64,000 nt of DNA from Microbispora sp. H11081. Its GTDB lineage: Bacteria; Actinomycetota; Actinomycetes; Streptosporangiales; Streptosporangiaceae. The stretch lies in the NCBI RefSeq assembly GCF_012999535.1, contig NZ_JABBWV010000001.1:682001-746000 (forward strand). The letters are read 5' to 3'. The notes under the pieces were generated by a model. It was given only the letters and a program-made list of their open reading frames with translations, searched no databases and had not been told where the DNA came from. The translations under genes were made by a program, and so were the position numbers. This document shows positions 35,334 to 44,078 of this stretch, piece by piece (within the stretch, counting starts at the first letter, position 1; the number at the start of each line of letters is the position of its first letter).

Positions 35334-36471
35334 CGGTCTCGCCGCGCTCGCCGGGTTCGCCCGGGCGTTGCGGGCGGCCGGGGTGGCGGCCGACCACTAC
35401 CGCACCCGGAGCTTCCTCACCGCGCTCGGCCATCTCGACGCCGCCGACGGGCGGGACGTCTACTGGGCGGGACGTCTCACCCTGTGCGCCGGGCCCGACG
35501 ACCTGCCCCGTTACGACCGCTGCTTCGCCGCCTACTTCTCCGCCGGCACTCCCGCCGCCCCGCGCCGCGTGCGCGCGACGACCGTGTCCGTGACCCGCCC
35601 GGTGGCCACGCCGTACGGCACGGGGGAGTCGCCGGGGACGGACGAGCCGGGCGCGCCCCCGGCCACCGCGAGCGAGACGGAGGTGCTGCGGCACCGGGAC
35701 GTGGCGCGGATGAGCGAGGCGGAACGCCGGGAGGTGCACCGGCTGCTCGCGCTGCTGCGGGGCGCGCGGCAGCCGCGCAGGTCGCGGCGGTACCGCCCGT
35801 CGTCCCACCGCGGCGCGACCGACGCGCGGCGCACCGTCAGGGAGGTGCTGCGGCACGGCGGCGAGCCCGCCGGGCTGCGCAGGCGCGTGCGCGGGGAGCG
35901 GCCGCGGCGGGTCGTCATGGTCGTGGACGTCAGCGGCTCGATGGCCGCCTACGCCGACACGCTGCTGCGCTTCGCCCACGCGCTGGTCCGCGCGGAGCCG
36001 AGGGCGACCGAGGTGTTCAGCGCGGGGACCCGGCTCACCAGGGTCACCGCCGCGCTCCGCCACCGCGACCCCGGTCTCGCCATGGACGCGTGCTCGGCGG
36101 CCATCCCCGACTGGAGCGGCGGCACCCGGCTGGGGGAGGAGGTGCGGGCGCTGCTGCGCCTGCCCGATCCCCGCGGCGCCATCGTCGTGATCGCCTCCGA
36201 CGGGTGGGAGCGCGGCCCGGCCCACCTGCTGGGCGCGCAGATGGCCCGGCTGTCCCGGCTGGCCCGCCGCGTCGTGTGGGTCAACCCGCACAAGGGCGAC
36301 CCGGCGTACGTGCCGCTGACCGCGGGCATCCGCGCGGCGCTGCCGCACGTCGACGACTTCGTCGCCGGGCATAGCCTGGCCGCGTACGAGGAACTGGCCG
36401 CACTGCTGGCCGGTGAACGTCCCGTACGGACCGGTGAGCGTCCCGTACGGAGGGGAGAGGCCGATGCGTGA
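35326..36471 (+). CDS. VWA-domain protein, CoxE-like
   Basis: 381 aa. The C-terminal von Willebrand A domain has the metal-site motif DVSGSM (near 205) plus a T at SGGTRLGEE and D in ASDGWERG. The N-terminal half (ADGLAALAGFARALRAAGV) is typical of CoxE-like proteins that pair with a MoxR ATPase as a chaperone. A 21-bp tandem repeat makes the C-terminal GERPVRTGERPVR. It overlaps genes on both sides, supporting one operon. Confidence 0.85.
   Translation: MADGLAALAGFARALRAAGVAADHYRTRSFLTALGHLDAADGRDVYWAGRLTLCAGPDDLPRYDRCFAAYFSAGTPAAPRRVRATTVSVTRPVATPYGTGESPGTDEPGAPPATASETEVLRHRDVARMSEAERREVHRLLALLRGARQPRRSRRYRPSSHRGATDARRTVREVLRHGGEPAGLRRRVRGERPRRVVMVVDVSGSMAAYADTLLRFAHALVRAEPRATEVFSAGTRLTRVTAALRHRDPGLAMDACSAAIPDWSGGTRLGEEVRALLRLPDPRGAIVVIASDGWERGPAHLLGAQMARLSRLARRVVWVNPHKGDPAYVPLTAGIRAALPHVDDFVAGHSLAAYEELAALLAGERPVRTGERPVRRGEADA
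36410..36451 (+). repeat. 21-bp tandem duplication at 3' end of coxE-like gene
   Basis: Units 36410-36430 and 36431-36451 differ at one base and stay in frame, encoding the repeated GERPVR segment just before the XdhC start. Confidence 0.85.
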
Positions 36472-37564
36472 CGTGCTGGACCAGATGCTGGGCTGGTGGG
36501 AGGAAGGGCGGCGGTTCGGCCTCGCCACCGTCGTCGGCACCTTCCGCAGCGCGCCGCGGCCGCCGGGCGCGGCCATGGCCGTCCTCGACGGCGAGGTGGT
36601 GGGCAGCGTCTCCGGCGGGTGCGTCGAGGGCGCGGTCTACGAGCTCGCCGCGCAGGTCATCGCCACGGGTACGCCCGTGCTGCAGCGGTACGGCGTGAGC
36701 GACGACGACGCCTTCGCGGTCGGCCTGACCTGCGGCGGGATCATCGACGTGTTCGTGGAGCCGGTCTCCGCGCGGGACTATCCGGAGCTGGGGGAGGTCG
36801 TCGCGGACGTCGCCGCGCGGCGTCCGGTGGCCGTGGCCACGATCGTCGAGGGCCCAGGCCGCGTGGGGGCGCGCCGCGTGGTCTGGCCGGACCGGGCGGC
36901 GGGCTCGCTCGGCTCGGCCAGGCTCGACGACGCGGTGGACGACGACGTGCGCGGCATGCTCGCGCAGGGCCTGACCGGCGTGCGGCGCTACGGCCCCGAG
37001 GGGGAGCGGCGGCTCGACGACCTGCGGGTGTTCGTGCGGTCGTTCGCGCCGTCGCCGCGCATGCTGGTCTTCGGCGCGATCGACTTCGCCGCCGCAGTCG
37101 CGAGGATCGGGCGCTTCCTCGGCTACCACGTGGTGGTGTGCGACGCGCGGCCGGTCTTCGCCACGGCCAAGCGGTTCCCCGAGGCCGACGAGGTCGTGGT
37201 GGCCTGGCCGCACGACTACCTGGCGGCGGCCGAGATCGACGAGCGCACCGCGATCTGCGTGCTCACCCACGACCCGAAGTTCGACGTGCCGCTGCTGGAG
37301 GTGGCCCTGCGCACCCCCGCGGCGTACGTCGGGGCGATGGGGTCGCGGCGCACGCACGGGGACCGGCTGGCGCGGCTGCGCGAGGCCGGCCTGTCGGAGG
37401 ACGAGCTGGCCAGGCTGCGGTCGCCGATCGGGCTCGACCTGGGGGCGCGCACGCCGGAGGAGACGGCCGTGTCGATCGCGGCCGAGCTGATCCAGCTCCG
37501 CTGGGGCGGCAGCGGCAGGCCGCTGACCGAGACGTCGGGACGCATCCACGGCGACGGCCCGTGA
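36464..37564 (+). CDS. XdhC/CoxI-family molybdoenzyme maturation factor
   Basis: 366 aa. The N-terminal domain has FRSAPRPPGAAMAV and SVSGGCVEGAVY; the C-terminal Rossmann-like domain contains LVFGAIDFAAAVARIG, VVCDARPVFATAKRFP and AAYVGAMGSRRTHGDR. XdhC binds molybdenum cofactor, promotes its sulfuration and hands it to xanthine-dehydrogenase-type enzymes. ATG 36464 is supported by GGAGGGGAGAG. It overlaps the VWA gene by 8 bp and the MocA-like gene by 4 bp. Confidence 0.9.
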   Translation: MRDVLDQMLGWWEEGRRFGLATVVGTFRSAPRPPGAAMAVLDGEVVGSVSGGCVEGAVYELAAQVIATGTPVLQRYGVSDDDAFAVGLTCGGIIDVFVEPVSARDYPELGEVVADVAARRPVAVATIVEGPGRVGARRVVWPDRAAGSLGSARLDDAVDDDVRGMLAQGLTGVRRYGPEGERRLDDLRVFVRSFAPSPRMLVFGAIDFAAAVARIGRFLGYHVVVCDARPVFATAKRFPEADEVVVAWPHDYLAAAEIDERTAICVLTHDPKFDVPLLEVALRTPAAYVGAMGSRRTHGDRLARLREAGLSEDELARLRSPIGLDLGARTPEETAVSIAAELIQLRWGGSGRPLTETSGRIHGDGP

Positions 37565-38136
37565 CCGGCGCGGCGGTCGCCGGGCTGCTGCTGGCCGCCG
37601 GGGGCGGCAGCAGGTTCGGCGGTCCGAAGGCGCTGGTGGAGTTCGAGGGGGAGCGGCTGGCCGACCGGGGCGTGCGGACGCTCGCCGAGGGCGGGTGCCG
37701 GCCGGTGCTGGTGGTGCTCGGCGCCGCCGACGTTCCGGTCGCGGGCGCGGTCGTCGTGCGCAACCCCGGCTGGGCGGCCGGGATGGGCTCGTCGCTGCGG
37801 GCCGGGCTGCGCGCGCTGCCGCCGGACGCCGCCGCGGTCGTCGTCGCGCTGGCCGACCAGCCGCTGGTGCGGCCGGAGGCGGTGCGCCGGCTGATCGCCG
37901 CGTTCTGGGCGGGCGCCCGCGTCGCGGTCGCGGCGTACGGCGGAGCGCCCCGCAACCCGGTGCTGATCGCGCGCGAGCATCTGGCGGAGGTGGCCGCGCT
38001 CGCCGAGGGCGACGTGGGCGCGCGTCCCTTCCTGCGCGCGCACCCGGAGCTGGTGACGCCCGTGCCCTGCGACGACGCGGGCGACCCGGTGGACGTCGAC
38101 ACCCCCGCCGACCTGCGGCGGCTCCACGAGCGGTGA
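37561..38136 (+). CDS. Molybdenum cofactor nucleotidyltransferase, MocA-like
   Basis: 191 aa NTP-transferase. LLLAAGGGSRFGGPKALVEFEGE is the nucleotide loop, ALADQPLVRPEAV the metal-binding aspartate region, and DVDTPADLRRL the typical end. MocA converts molybdopterin to the cytosine dinucleotide form used by the xanthine oxidase/CODH family; GTP-type (MobA) activity cannot be excluded by eye. GTG 37561 overlaps xdhC by 4 bp. Last gene of the maturation operon; no molybdoenzyme subunit follows. Confidence 0.85.
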   Translation: MTGAAVAGLLLAAGGGSRFGGPKALVEFEGERLADRGVRTLAEGGCRPVLVVLGAADVPVAGAVVVRNPGWAAGMGSSLRAGLRALPPDAAAVVVALADQPLVRPEAVRRLIAAFWAGARVAVAAYGGAPRNPVLIAREHLAEVAALAEGDVGARPFLRAHPELVTPVPCDDAGDPVDVDTPADLRRLHER

Positions 38137-38244
38137 TCCGCCGCCGCTCGGCGGTGGTCACGGCCCCTCCACGTCGTTAGCCTTGGACAGCCGGATACGG
38201 AACATCATTCGGTTACTGGGCGGTTCAGGCGGAAGGACAAGCGG

Positions 38245-39279
38245 ATGCGGATCGGGATGGCCCTCAACTACGCGGGGGGCTTCAAGGAGACCGTCGCCGA
38301 GCTGGCGGACTACGAGAAGGCCGGGCTCGACATCGTGTTCGTGGCCGAGGCCTACAGCTTCGACGCCGTCAGCCAGCTCGGTTACATCGCCGCGAGGACC
38401 GAGCGGCTGCAGATCGCCTCCGGAATCCTGCCGATCTACTCCCGCACCCCGGCCCTGCTGGCCATGACGGCCGCCGGTCTCGACTACGTCTCCGACGGGC
38501 GGTTCACGCTCGGCATCGGCGCCTCGGGGCCGCAGGTGATCGAGGGTTTCCACGGCGTGCCGTACACCGCCCCGCTGGGCCGCACCCGCGAGGTGATCGA
38601 GATCTGCCGCAAGGTCTGGCGGCGCGAGCGGCTGGAGTACTCGGGCAAGCACTACACGCTGCCCATGGAGGGCGGCACCGGCCTCGGCAAGCCGCTCAAG
38701 CTCATCAACCACCCCGTGCGCGAGCGCGTGCCGATCGTGGTGGCGGCCATCGGGCCGAAGAACGTGGAGCTCGCCGCCGAGCTGGCCGAGGGCTGGGAGC
38801 CGATCTTCTTCATGCCGGAGAAGGCCGGCGACGTGTGGGGCGAGTCCCTGGCCGCCGGGCGGGCGCGCAGGGATCCCGCGCTCGGCGAGCTGGACGTGAT
38901 CGCGCAGGCGGTGCTCGCGATCGGCGACGACGTCGAAGGCGTGCTGGAGCTGGGCCGCTCCATGGCCGCCCTCTACATCGGCGGCATGGGCGCGAAGGGC
39001 AGGAACTTCTACAACGACCTCGCCCGGCGCTACGGGTACGAGAAGGAGGCCGAACAGATCCAGGAGCTCTACCTGGAGGGCAGGAAGAAGGAGGCCGAGG
39101 CGCTCGTGCCCAGGGAACTGCTTGAGCGCATGTCCCTGGTCGGCCCGGAGGGCCACGTCAGGGAGCGGCTGGCCGCGATGCGCGAGGCCGGGGTCACCAC
39201 GCTCAACGTCGCCCCCATGGCCCGCACCCACGAGGAGCGCGTCGCGCTCATCGAGAAGATCAAGGACATGGCCGCCTGA
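38245..39279 (+). CDS. LLM-class F420-dependent oxidoreductase
   Basis: 344 aa luciferase-like TIM barrel. MRIGMALNYAGGFKETVAE start, ERLQIASGILPIYSRTPALLA, GRFTLGIGASGPQVIEGFHG and IVVAAIGPKNVELAAELAEG match actinobacterial F420-dependent LLM enzymes rather than FMN-dependent SsuD. The substrate is unknown. GGAAGGA lies ~8 nt before ATG. It stands alone between the maturation operon and pepQ with 5' and 3' gaps of ~108 and ~39 bp. Confidence 0.85.
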   Translation: MRIGMALNYAGGFKETVAELADYEKAGLDIVFVAEAYSFDAVSQLGYIAARTERLQIASGILPIYSRTPALLAMTAAGLDYVSDGRFTLGIGASGPQVIEGFHGVPYTAPLGRTREVIEICRKVWRRERLEYSGKHYTLPMEGGTGLGKPLKLINHPVRERVPIVVAAIGPKNVELAAELAEGWEPIFFMPEKAGDVWGESLAAGRARRDPALGELDVIAQAVLAIGDDVEGVLELGRSMAALYIGGMGAKGRNFYNDLARRYGYEKEAEQIQELYLEGRKKEAEALVPRELLERMSLVGPEGHVRERLAAMREAGVTTLNVAPMARTHEERVALIEKIKDMAA

Positions 39280-39305
39280 GCGTCATGAGGGCCGCCGCGT
39301 GGGCG

Positions 39306-39311
39306 TAGAGT
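39306..39311 (+). promoter_or_regulatory. Candidate -10 box for leaderless pepQ
   Basis: TAGAGT lies 7 nt before GTG 39319; no ribosome site is present. Confidence 0.45.
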
Positions 39312-39318
39312 CCGGGGC

Positions 39319-40380
39319 GTGACGCACGCATATCGCCGCGCGCGGCTGGCCGCGGCACTCTCCGAGCACGACGCGGCGGCCGTCCTGGTCACCTGGCCGG
39401 TCAACATCCGTTACCTGACCGGCCTGACCAGCTCCAACGCCGCCGTGCTCGTCACCGCGGCGGGCGAGGCCGCGCTCGCCACCGACTCGCGCTACGTGGA
39501 GACGGCCCGGGCCGTGTGCGAGGGCGTGGAGGTGATCGAGGACCGCGACGTCGCGGGGGTCCTGCTCGGGCGCGTGCCGGACGGGGCGCGGGTCGCGGTG
39601 GAGGCCGACCACATGTCCATCGGGCAGTTCGGGCGGCTCGCCGCCGCCCGCACCGGTCTCCTTCCGGTGCCCGGCCTCGTGGAGGCCGTCAGAGCCGTGA
39701 AGGACGAGGAGGAGATCGCGGCGCTGCGCCGCGCCTGCGCGATCACCGACGAGGCGTTCTCCCTCGTGATCGAGCGCATCGTCCCCGGAGCCACCGAGAG
39801 ACGGGTCGCCCGGTGGCTGGAGGCCGTCATGGTCGATCTCGGCGCGGACAAGCCGGCCTTCGACTCCATCGTGGCGAGCGGCCCCAACGGCTCGATCCCG
39901 CACCACTCGCCCTCCGACCGGCCGATCGAGCGGGGCGACCTGGTGACCATGGACTTCGGCGCCCGGTACGACGGCTATCACGCCGACATGACCCGCACGG
40001 TCGCCGTGGGCCCGCCCGCCCCGTGGCAGCGCGACCTCTACGAGCTCGTACGGCGGGCCCAGCGCGCGGGCAGGCACGCCGTACGGGCGGGGGCGTCCCC
40101 GCACGAGGTGGACGCCGCGGCCCGCACGGTGATAGCGGACGCGGGACACGCGGAGCGGTTCGGGCACGGCCTGGGCCACGGCGTGGGCCTGGAGATCCAC
40201 GAGCTGCCGTTCCTGGGCCCCGGCAGGACCGGTAGACTAGAGGATCGAGTTCCGATCACCGTCGAGCCGGGGGTGTATCTCCCGGGCAGGGGCGGTGTGC
40301 GCATCGAGGACACGCTGGTCACGCGTGGTGACGGGCCGGAGCTTCTCACACTGACCACCAAGGAGCTGCTCGTCCTCTAG
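39319..40380 (+). CDS. pepQ: Xaa-Pro aminopeptidase (M24 family)
   Basis: 353 aa, removes residues ahead of proline. The creatinase N-domain is followed by a pita-bread domain with the five metal ligands: two Asp in [16 protein letters not shown], His in [14 protein letters not shown], Glu in [10 protein letters not shown] and Glu in VRIEDTLV. The gene directly precedes efp, as in many Gram-positive genomes, where co-expression suits polyproline metabolism. A TAGACT at ~40233 within it might be a promoter for efp. Confidence 0.92.
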   Translation: MTHAYRRARLAAALSEHDAAAVLVTWPVNIRYLTGLTSSNAAVLVTAAGEAALATDSRYVETARAVCEGVEVIEDRDVAGVLLGRVPDGARVAVEADHMSIGQFGRLAAARTGLLPVPGLVEAVRAVKDEEEIAALRRACAITDEAFSLVIERIVPGATERRVARWLEAVMVDLGADKPAFDSIVASGPNGSIPHHSPSDRPIERGDLVTMDFGARYDGYHADMTRTVAVGPPAPWQRDLYELVRRAQRAGRHAVRAGASPHEVDAAARTVIADAGHAERFGHGLGHGVGLEIHELPFLGPGRTGRLEDRVPITVEPGVYLPGRGGVRIEDTLVTRGDGPELLTLTTKELLVL

Positions 40381-40405
40381 GGCAGCCGCACGCGGGAGAC
40401 GCTAC

Positions 40406-40966
40406 GTGGCGACGACGAACGACCTGAAGAACGGACTCGTGCTCAAGCTCGACGATGGGCAGCTGTGGACCGTTGTCGAGTTCCAGCACGTCAAGCCGGG
40501 TAAGGGCGGCGCGTTCGTCCGCACCAAGCTGAAGAACGTGCTGTCCGGGAAGGTCGTGGACAAGACCTTCAACGCCGGCGTGAAGGTCGACGTGGCGAAC
40601 GTCGACAAGCGGGACATGCAGTACTCCTACCTCGACGGCGACGACTTCGTCTTCATGGACACCGAGACCTACGACATGGTCAACATCGCCAGGTCCGTGG
40701 TCGGCTCCGCCGCCAACTACATGCTGGAGAACATGACGGCGACCGTCGCCTTCAACGAGGGCAACCCGCTGTACGTCGACCTCCCGGCGGCCGTCGAGCT
40801 GACGATCGCGCAGACCGACCCGGGCCTGCAGGGCGACCGCTCCACCGGCGGCACCAAGCCCGCGACGCTGGAGACCGGCGCGGAGATCAAGGTCCCGCTC
40901 TTCATCACGACCGGTGAGAAGGTCAAGGTCGACACTCGCACCGGCGAGTACCTCGGTCGGGCCTGA
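40406..40966 (+). CDS. efp: Translation elongation factor P
   Basis: Relieves ribosome stalling at polyproline stretches. 186 aa, three beta-barrel domains. The tip loop is [10 protein letters not shown] with lysine at position 33, the type modified or used unmodified in actinobacteria. The final domain has [16 protein letters not shown] and ends [15 protein letters not shown]...[14 protein letters not shown] start with GGGAG upstream. The proline-rich FtsI encoded later in this window would be a natural client. Confidence 0.96.
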   Translation: MATTNDLKNGLVLKLDDGQLWTVVEFQHVKPGKGGAFVRTKLKNVLSGKVVDKTFNAGVKVDVANVDKRDMQYSYLDGDDFVFMDTETYDMVNIARSVVGSAANYMLENMTATVAFNEGNPLYVDLPAAVELTIAQTDPGLQGDRSTGGTKPATLETGAEIKVPLFITTGEKVKVDTRTGEYLGRA

Positions 40967-40967
40967 C

Positions 40968-41378
40968 GTGTCGGCCCGGGGGAAGGCCCGCCGCCGCGCG
41001 CTGGACATCCTCTTCGAGGCCGAGGCCCGGCAGGTGAGCCCGCTCAGCGTGCTCGCCGAGCGGGTGGAGCGGTCCGACCCACCCGTCAACGAGTACACCT
41101 CCTTCCTCGTCGAGGGCGTCTTCCGGCACCTGGAGCGCATCGACGAGCTGATCTCGACGTACGCCGAGGGCTGGACGCTCGAGCGCATGCCGGCCGTCGA
41201 CCGCAACATCCTGCGCGCCGGGACGTACGAGATGCTCTGGTCGGAGGAGGTCCCGGAGGGCGTCGTCATCAGCGAGTGGGTGCATCTGGCCGCGGAGCTG
41301 TCGACCGACGAGTCGCCGCAGTTCGTCAACGGCCTGCTGGCCCGCTTCAAGCAGCTCAAGCCCTCGCTTTCGCTCTGA
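40968..41378 (+). CDS. nusB: Transcription antitermination factor NusB
   Basis: 136 aa all-helical RNA-binding protein for antitermination of rRNA operons. SARGKARRRALDILFEAEAR start, VNEYTSFLVEGV, ERMPAVDRNILRAGTYEMLW and VISEWVHLAAELSTDESPQFVNGLL are diagnostic. GTG 40968 lies one base after the efp stop; the efp-nusB pairing is standard. Confidence 0.96.
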   Translation: MSARGKARRRALDILFEAEARQVSPLSVLAERVERSDPPVNEYTSFLVEGVFRHLERIDELISTYAEGWTLERMPAVDRNILRAGTYEMLWSEEVPEGVVISEWVHLAAELSTDESPQFVNGLLARFKQLKPSLSL

Positions 41379-41434
41379 ACCCGACCGCCTCGGCACCGGC
41401 CGGCGGACCGACAGCCCCGACAGGGAGGCCGCAA

Positions 41435-42157
41435 GTGCGTGACGCCACACGCCGCGCCGTCGTCTGGGAGGCGCTGCGCGCGCTCCTGGCCGGGCGGACG
41501 GCAGCCACCGGGCGCGACACGCTCCACATCGTGGACGCGGGCGGCGGCACCGGCGGCTTCGCCGTGCCGCTGGCCACGCTCGGGCACGTCGTCACCGTGG
41601 TCGACCCGACGCCCGACTCGCTGGCCGCGCTGGAGCGCCGCGCCGCCGAGACGGGTGTCGGCGTGAAGGGCCTGCAGGGCGACGCGGCCGATCTCGGCGA
41701 CCTGATCGAGCCCGGCAGCGCCGACCTGGTGCTGTGCCACAGCGTGCTGGAGTACGTCGAGGACCCGGCCGGCGCGCTCGGCGCGGTCCACGGCGTCCTG
41801 CGGCCGGGCGGCGCGGTGAGCGTGCTCGCGGCCAACTCGGTCGCCGCGGCCCTGCACCGTTCACTGGCCGGCCACTTCGACGAGGCGCGCCGGGTGCTGT
41901 CGGACCCGGCGGGCCGCTGGGGCGACCGCGACCCCACGCCGCGCCGCTTCTCCAGGGAGACGCTGAGCGCGCTGCTTGAGGCGGCCGGGTTCTCCGTCGG
42001 AGACGTGCACGGCGTGCGGATCTTCGCCGACCTGGTCCCCGGCATGCTCGCCGAGAGCGACCCCGACGGCCTGGCCGCGCTGGAGCGGGCGGCGGCGACC
42101 CACCCCGTGCTCCGCGACGTCGCCACCCAGATCCACGTCATCGCACACCGAGAGTAG
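41435..42157 (+). CDS. SAM-dependent methyltransferase, class I
   Basis: 240 aa with the Rossmann SAM motif IVDAGGGTGGFAVPLATLG, acidic motif VVDPTPDSLAAL, LVLCHSVLEYVEDPAGAL and GVLRPGGAVSVLAAN. The substrate is unknown; position next to dinB is frequent in actinobacteria, and a tRNA (CmoM-like) role is one possibility. GTG 41435 is chosen for CAGGGAGG 6 nt upstream; the open frame upstream overlaps nusB and is not family sequence. Confidence 0.85.
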   Translation: MRDATRRAVVWEALRALLAGRTAATGRDTLHIVDAGGGTGGFAVPLATLGHVVTVVDPTPDSLAALERRAAETGVGVKGLQGDAADLGDLIEPGSADLVLCHSVLEYVEDPAGALGAVHGVLRPGGAVSVLAANSVAAALHRSLAGHFDEARRVLSDPAGRWGDRDPTPRRFSRETLSALLEAAGFSVGDVHGVRIFADLVPGMLAESDPDGLAALERAAATHPVLRDVATQIHVIAHRE

Positions 42158-42187
42158 AAACGATGTTCGGGTAGCGCGGTGCTCGGG

Positions 42188-42193
42188 TAGGGT
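42188..42193 (+). promoter_or_regulatory. Candidate -10 box for leaderless dinB
   Basis: TAGGGT lies 6 nt before ATG 42200. No proper LexA palindrome was found beside it. Confidence 0.45.
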
Positions 42194-42199
42194 GACCTC

Positions 42200-43444
42200 A
42201 TGTCCCGGAACCAGCTGCTGCCTCGGGATCCCTCGCCTCCGCCGGACGGGCCGGTCGACGACAGCGGCTGCCCGATCCTGCACGTGGACATGGACGCCTT
42301 CTACGCCAGCGTCGAACTGCTCGACCACCCGGAGCTGCGGGGCTCCCCGGTCATCGTCGGCGCCACGGGCGCCCGCGGCGTGGTGCTCAGCGCCACCTAC
42401 GAGGCGCGCAGGTTCGGGGTCCACTCGGCGATGCCGATGACCCGGGCCCGGCGCGTCTGCCCGCAGGCCACCGTCATCCCGCCCCGCCACGCCAAGTACG
42501 CCGAGGTGTCCCGCGGCGTCATGGAGATCTTCCAGTCGATCACCCCAGAGGTGGAGCCGATCGCGTCCGACGAGGCGTTCCTCGACGTCGGGGGAGCCCG
42601 CCGCAGGCTGGGCGGCCCCGCGGCCATCGGTGCGATGATCCGCGCCCAGGTCGCGGAGCGGTACGGCATCACCTGCTCGGTGGGGGTGGCGAGCACGAAG
42701 TTCGTGGCCAAGCTCGCCTCGCGCCAGTGCAAGCCGGACGGCCTGCTCGTGGTCCCGGCGGACCGGGTCGTGGCGTTCCTGCACCCGCTGCCCGTGGCCG
42801 CCCTGTGGGGCGTGGGGGAGCGCACCGAGCAGGCCCTCGTACGGCTCGGCATCCGCACGGTGGGAGATCTGGCCCAGGTGCCGGTTTCGACGCTCCAGCG
42901 CGAGTTCGGCGCGCTCGGCGCGCACCTGGCGGCCCTGGCCTGGGGCCGCGACGAGCGCCGGGTGGTGCCGCACGCGCCCGACAAGAGCATCGGCAACGAG
43001 GAGACGTTCCCGCACGACGTCGACGACCCCGAGACGATCAGGCGCGAACTGCTGCGGCTGTCGGAGCGGGTCGCCGCCCGGTTGCGGGCCGGCGGGCACG
43101 TCGGCCGCACGGTCAGCGTGAAACTCCGCCGATCCGACTTCACGACCATCACCAGGTCGCGTACGCTGCGCGAGGCGACCGACGTCGCGAAGGAGATTTT
43201 CGACACATCATGCGAGCTCTACGAGGCCGCCGGGCTGGAGCGGGTACGGCTGCGGCTGGTCGGCGTGCGTGTGGAGAACCTGGTCCCGGCCGCCGCGGCG
43301 ACCCACCAGATGGGCCTGGGCGAGCGGGAGACCGGCTGGCGGGAGGCCGAACGGGCCATGGACCGGGCGGCCCGCCGGTTCGGTCCTGGGGCCGTGAAGC
43401 CGGCGTCGCTTGTTCGCCGTCCGTTTGGTCCAATAGGTCTATGA
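42200..43444 (+). CDS. dinB: DNA polymerase IV (Y family)
   Basis: Translesion polymerase, 414 aa. Catalytic acidic residues are in ILHVDMDAFYASVE and ASDEAFLDV; the helix-hairpin-helix thumb reads LWGVGERTEQALVRLGIRTVGDLA. The little-finger domain ends with THQMGLGE, where a beta-clamp motif of QxxLF type would sit but is not canonical. It appears leaderless and no LexA box is evident, so damage control is uncertain. Confidence 0.94.
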   Translation: MSRNQLLPRDPSPPPDGPVDDSGCPILHVDMDAFYASVELLDHPELRGSPVIVGATGARGVVLSATYEARRFGVHSAMPMTRARRVCPQATVIPPRHAKYAEVSRGVMEIFQSITPEVEPIASDEAFLDVGGARRRLGGPAAIGAMIRAQVAERYGITCSVGVASTKFVAKLASRQCKPDGLLVVPADRVVAFLHPLPVAALWGVGERTEQALVRLGIRTVGDLAQVPVSTLQREFGALGAHLAALAWGRDERRVVPHAPDKSIGNEETFPHDVDDPETIRRELLRLSERVAARLRAGGHVGRTVSVKLRRSDFTTITRSRTLREATDVAKEIFDTSCELYEAAGLERVRLRLVGVRVENLVPAAAATHQMGLGERETGWREAERAMDRAARRFGPGAVKPASLVRRPFGPIGL

Positions 43445-43591
43445 CGTCACCTCCGGTTTGGACCGCGTTGGACGTTTTCTTTCGCCTACGTCTGAGGCCT
43501 CGTATTCTGGGGATAACCGACCGCGAGGTTCGGACACCCCGTGTCGTCCGTTGCCGTCTTCCCCTGAATGGGGCCGTCCTTGGGAGGCGCC

Positions 43592-43975
43592 GTGCCGCTG
43601 TCTGAGCACGAGCAGCGCTTGCTCGACCAGATCGAGCAGGCCCTCTATGCCGAGGACCCGAAGTGGGCCAACACCGTACGGATCAGCAATCCGCGCAGCC
43701 ACTACAAGCGCCGCCTGGTGAAGGCCTCCATAGGCTTCGCACTCGGCGTGGTCCTGCTGATGGTCGGCGTCGTCGCGGCTCAGATCTGGCTCGGTGCCGC
43801 CGGCTTCGTGGTCATGCTGGCGACCTGCCTGTGGGGCCTGTCGAGCTGGAAACGCATGAGCGGCTTCGGCGACTCCCCACCGGCAGCCAACGAGCGCGGC
43901 ACCCGCCGCCCGCAGCGGCAGAGCTTCATGGAGCGCATGGAAGAGCGCTGGCGCCGCCGCCACGACGAGCACTGA
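43592..43975 (+). CDS. DUF3040 membrane protein
   Basis: 127 aa from GTG 43592 (MPLSEHEQRLLDQIEQALYA), the DUF3040 signature, followed by two adjacent membrane helices (~47-91) and a basic tail. GGGAGG lies 6 nt upstream. Common in actinobacteria near the dcw cluster and dinB; function unknown. It is followed by two strong hairpins separating it from the convergent transglutaminase operon. Confidence 0.85.
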   Translation: MPLSEHEQRLLDQIEQALYAEDPKWANTVRISNPRSHYKRRLVKASIGFALGVVLLMVGVVAAQIWLGAAGFVVMLATCLWGLSSWKRMSGFGDSPPAANERGTRRPQRQSFMERMEERWRRRHDEH

Positions 43976-43993
43976 TCCCCTTGTGAGCCACCG

Positions 43994-44022
43994 CCGGTGG
44001 GTCCGCGAAGCGGGCCCACCGG
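43994..44022. terminator. Bidirectional terminator hairpin
   Basis: A 13-bp stem with one G-T pair (arms 43994-44006 and 44010-44022, 3-nt loop) lies just after DUF3040 and between convergent genes. Confidence 0.7.
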
Positions 44023-44051
44023 TCGTATGCGCCAGGCGGTCTTCTCCCCAT

Positions 44052-44077
44052 GCGGCCGGCACCGGGGTGCCGGCCGC
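44052..44077. terminator. Second hairpin next to transglutaminase stop
   Basis: An 11-bp perfect GC stem (arms 44052-44062 and 44067-44077, 4-nt loop), ending one base from the stop codon of the reverse-strand operon. Confidence 0.65.
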
Positions 44078-44078
44078 G

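Noticed and set aside
40233-40238. Separate efp promoter inside pepQ (TAGACT)
   Set aside because: A single hexamer without -35 or a nearby start; kept only as a remark under pepQ.
42160-42199. LexA (SOS) box upstream of dinB
   Set aside because: Only a half-site-like GTTCG is present; the paired half at the required spacing is missing.
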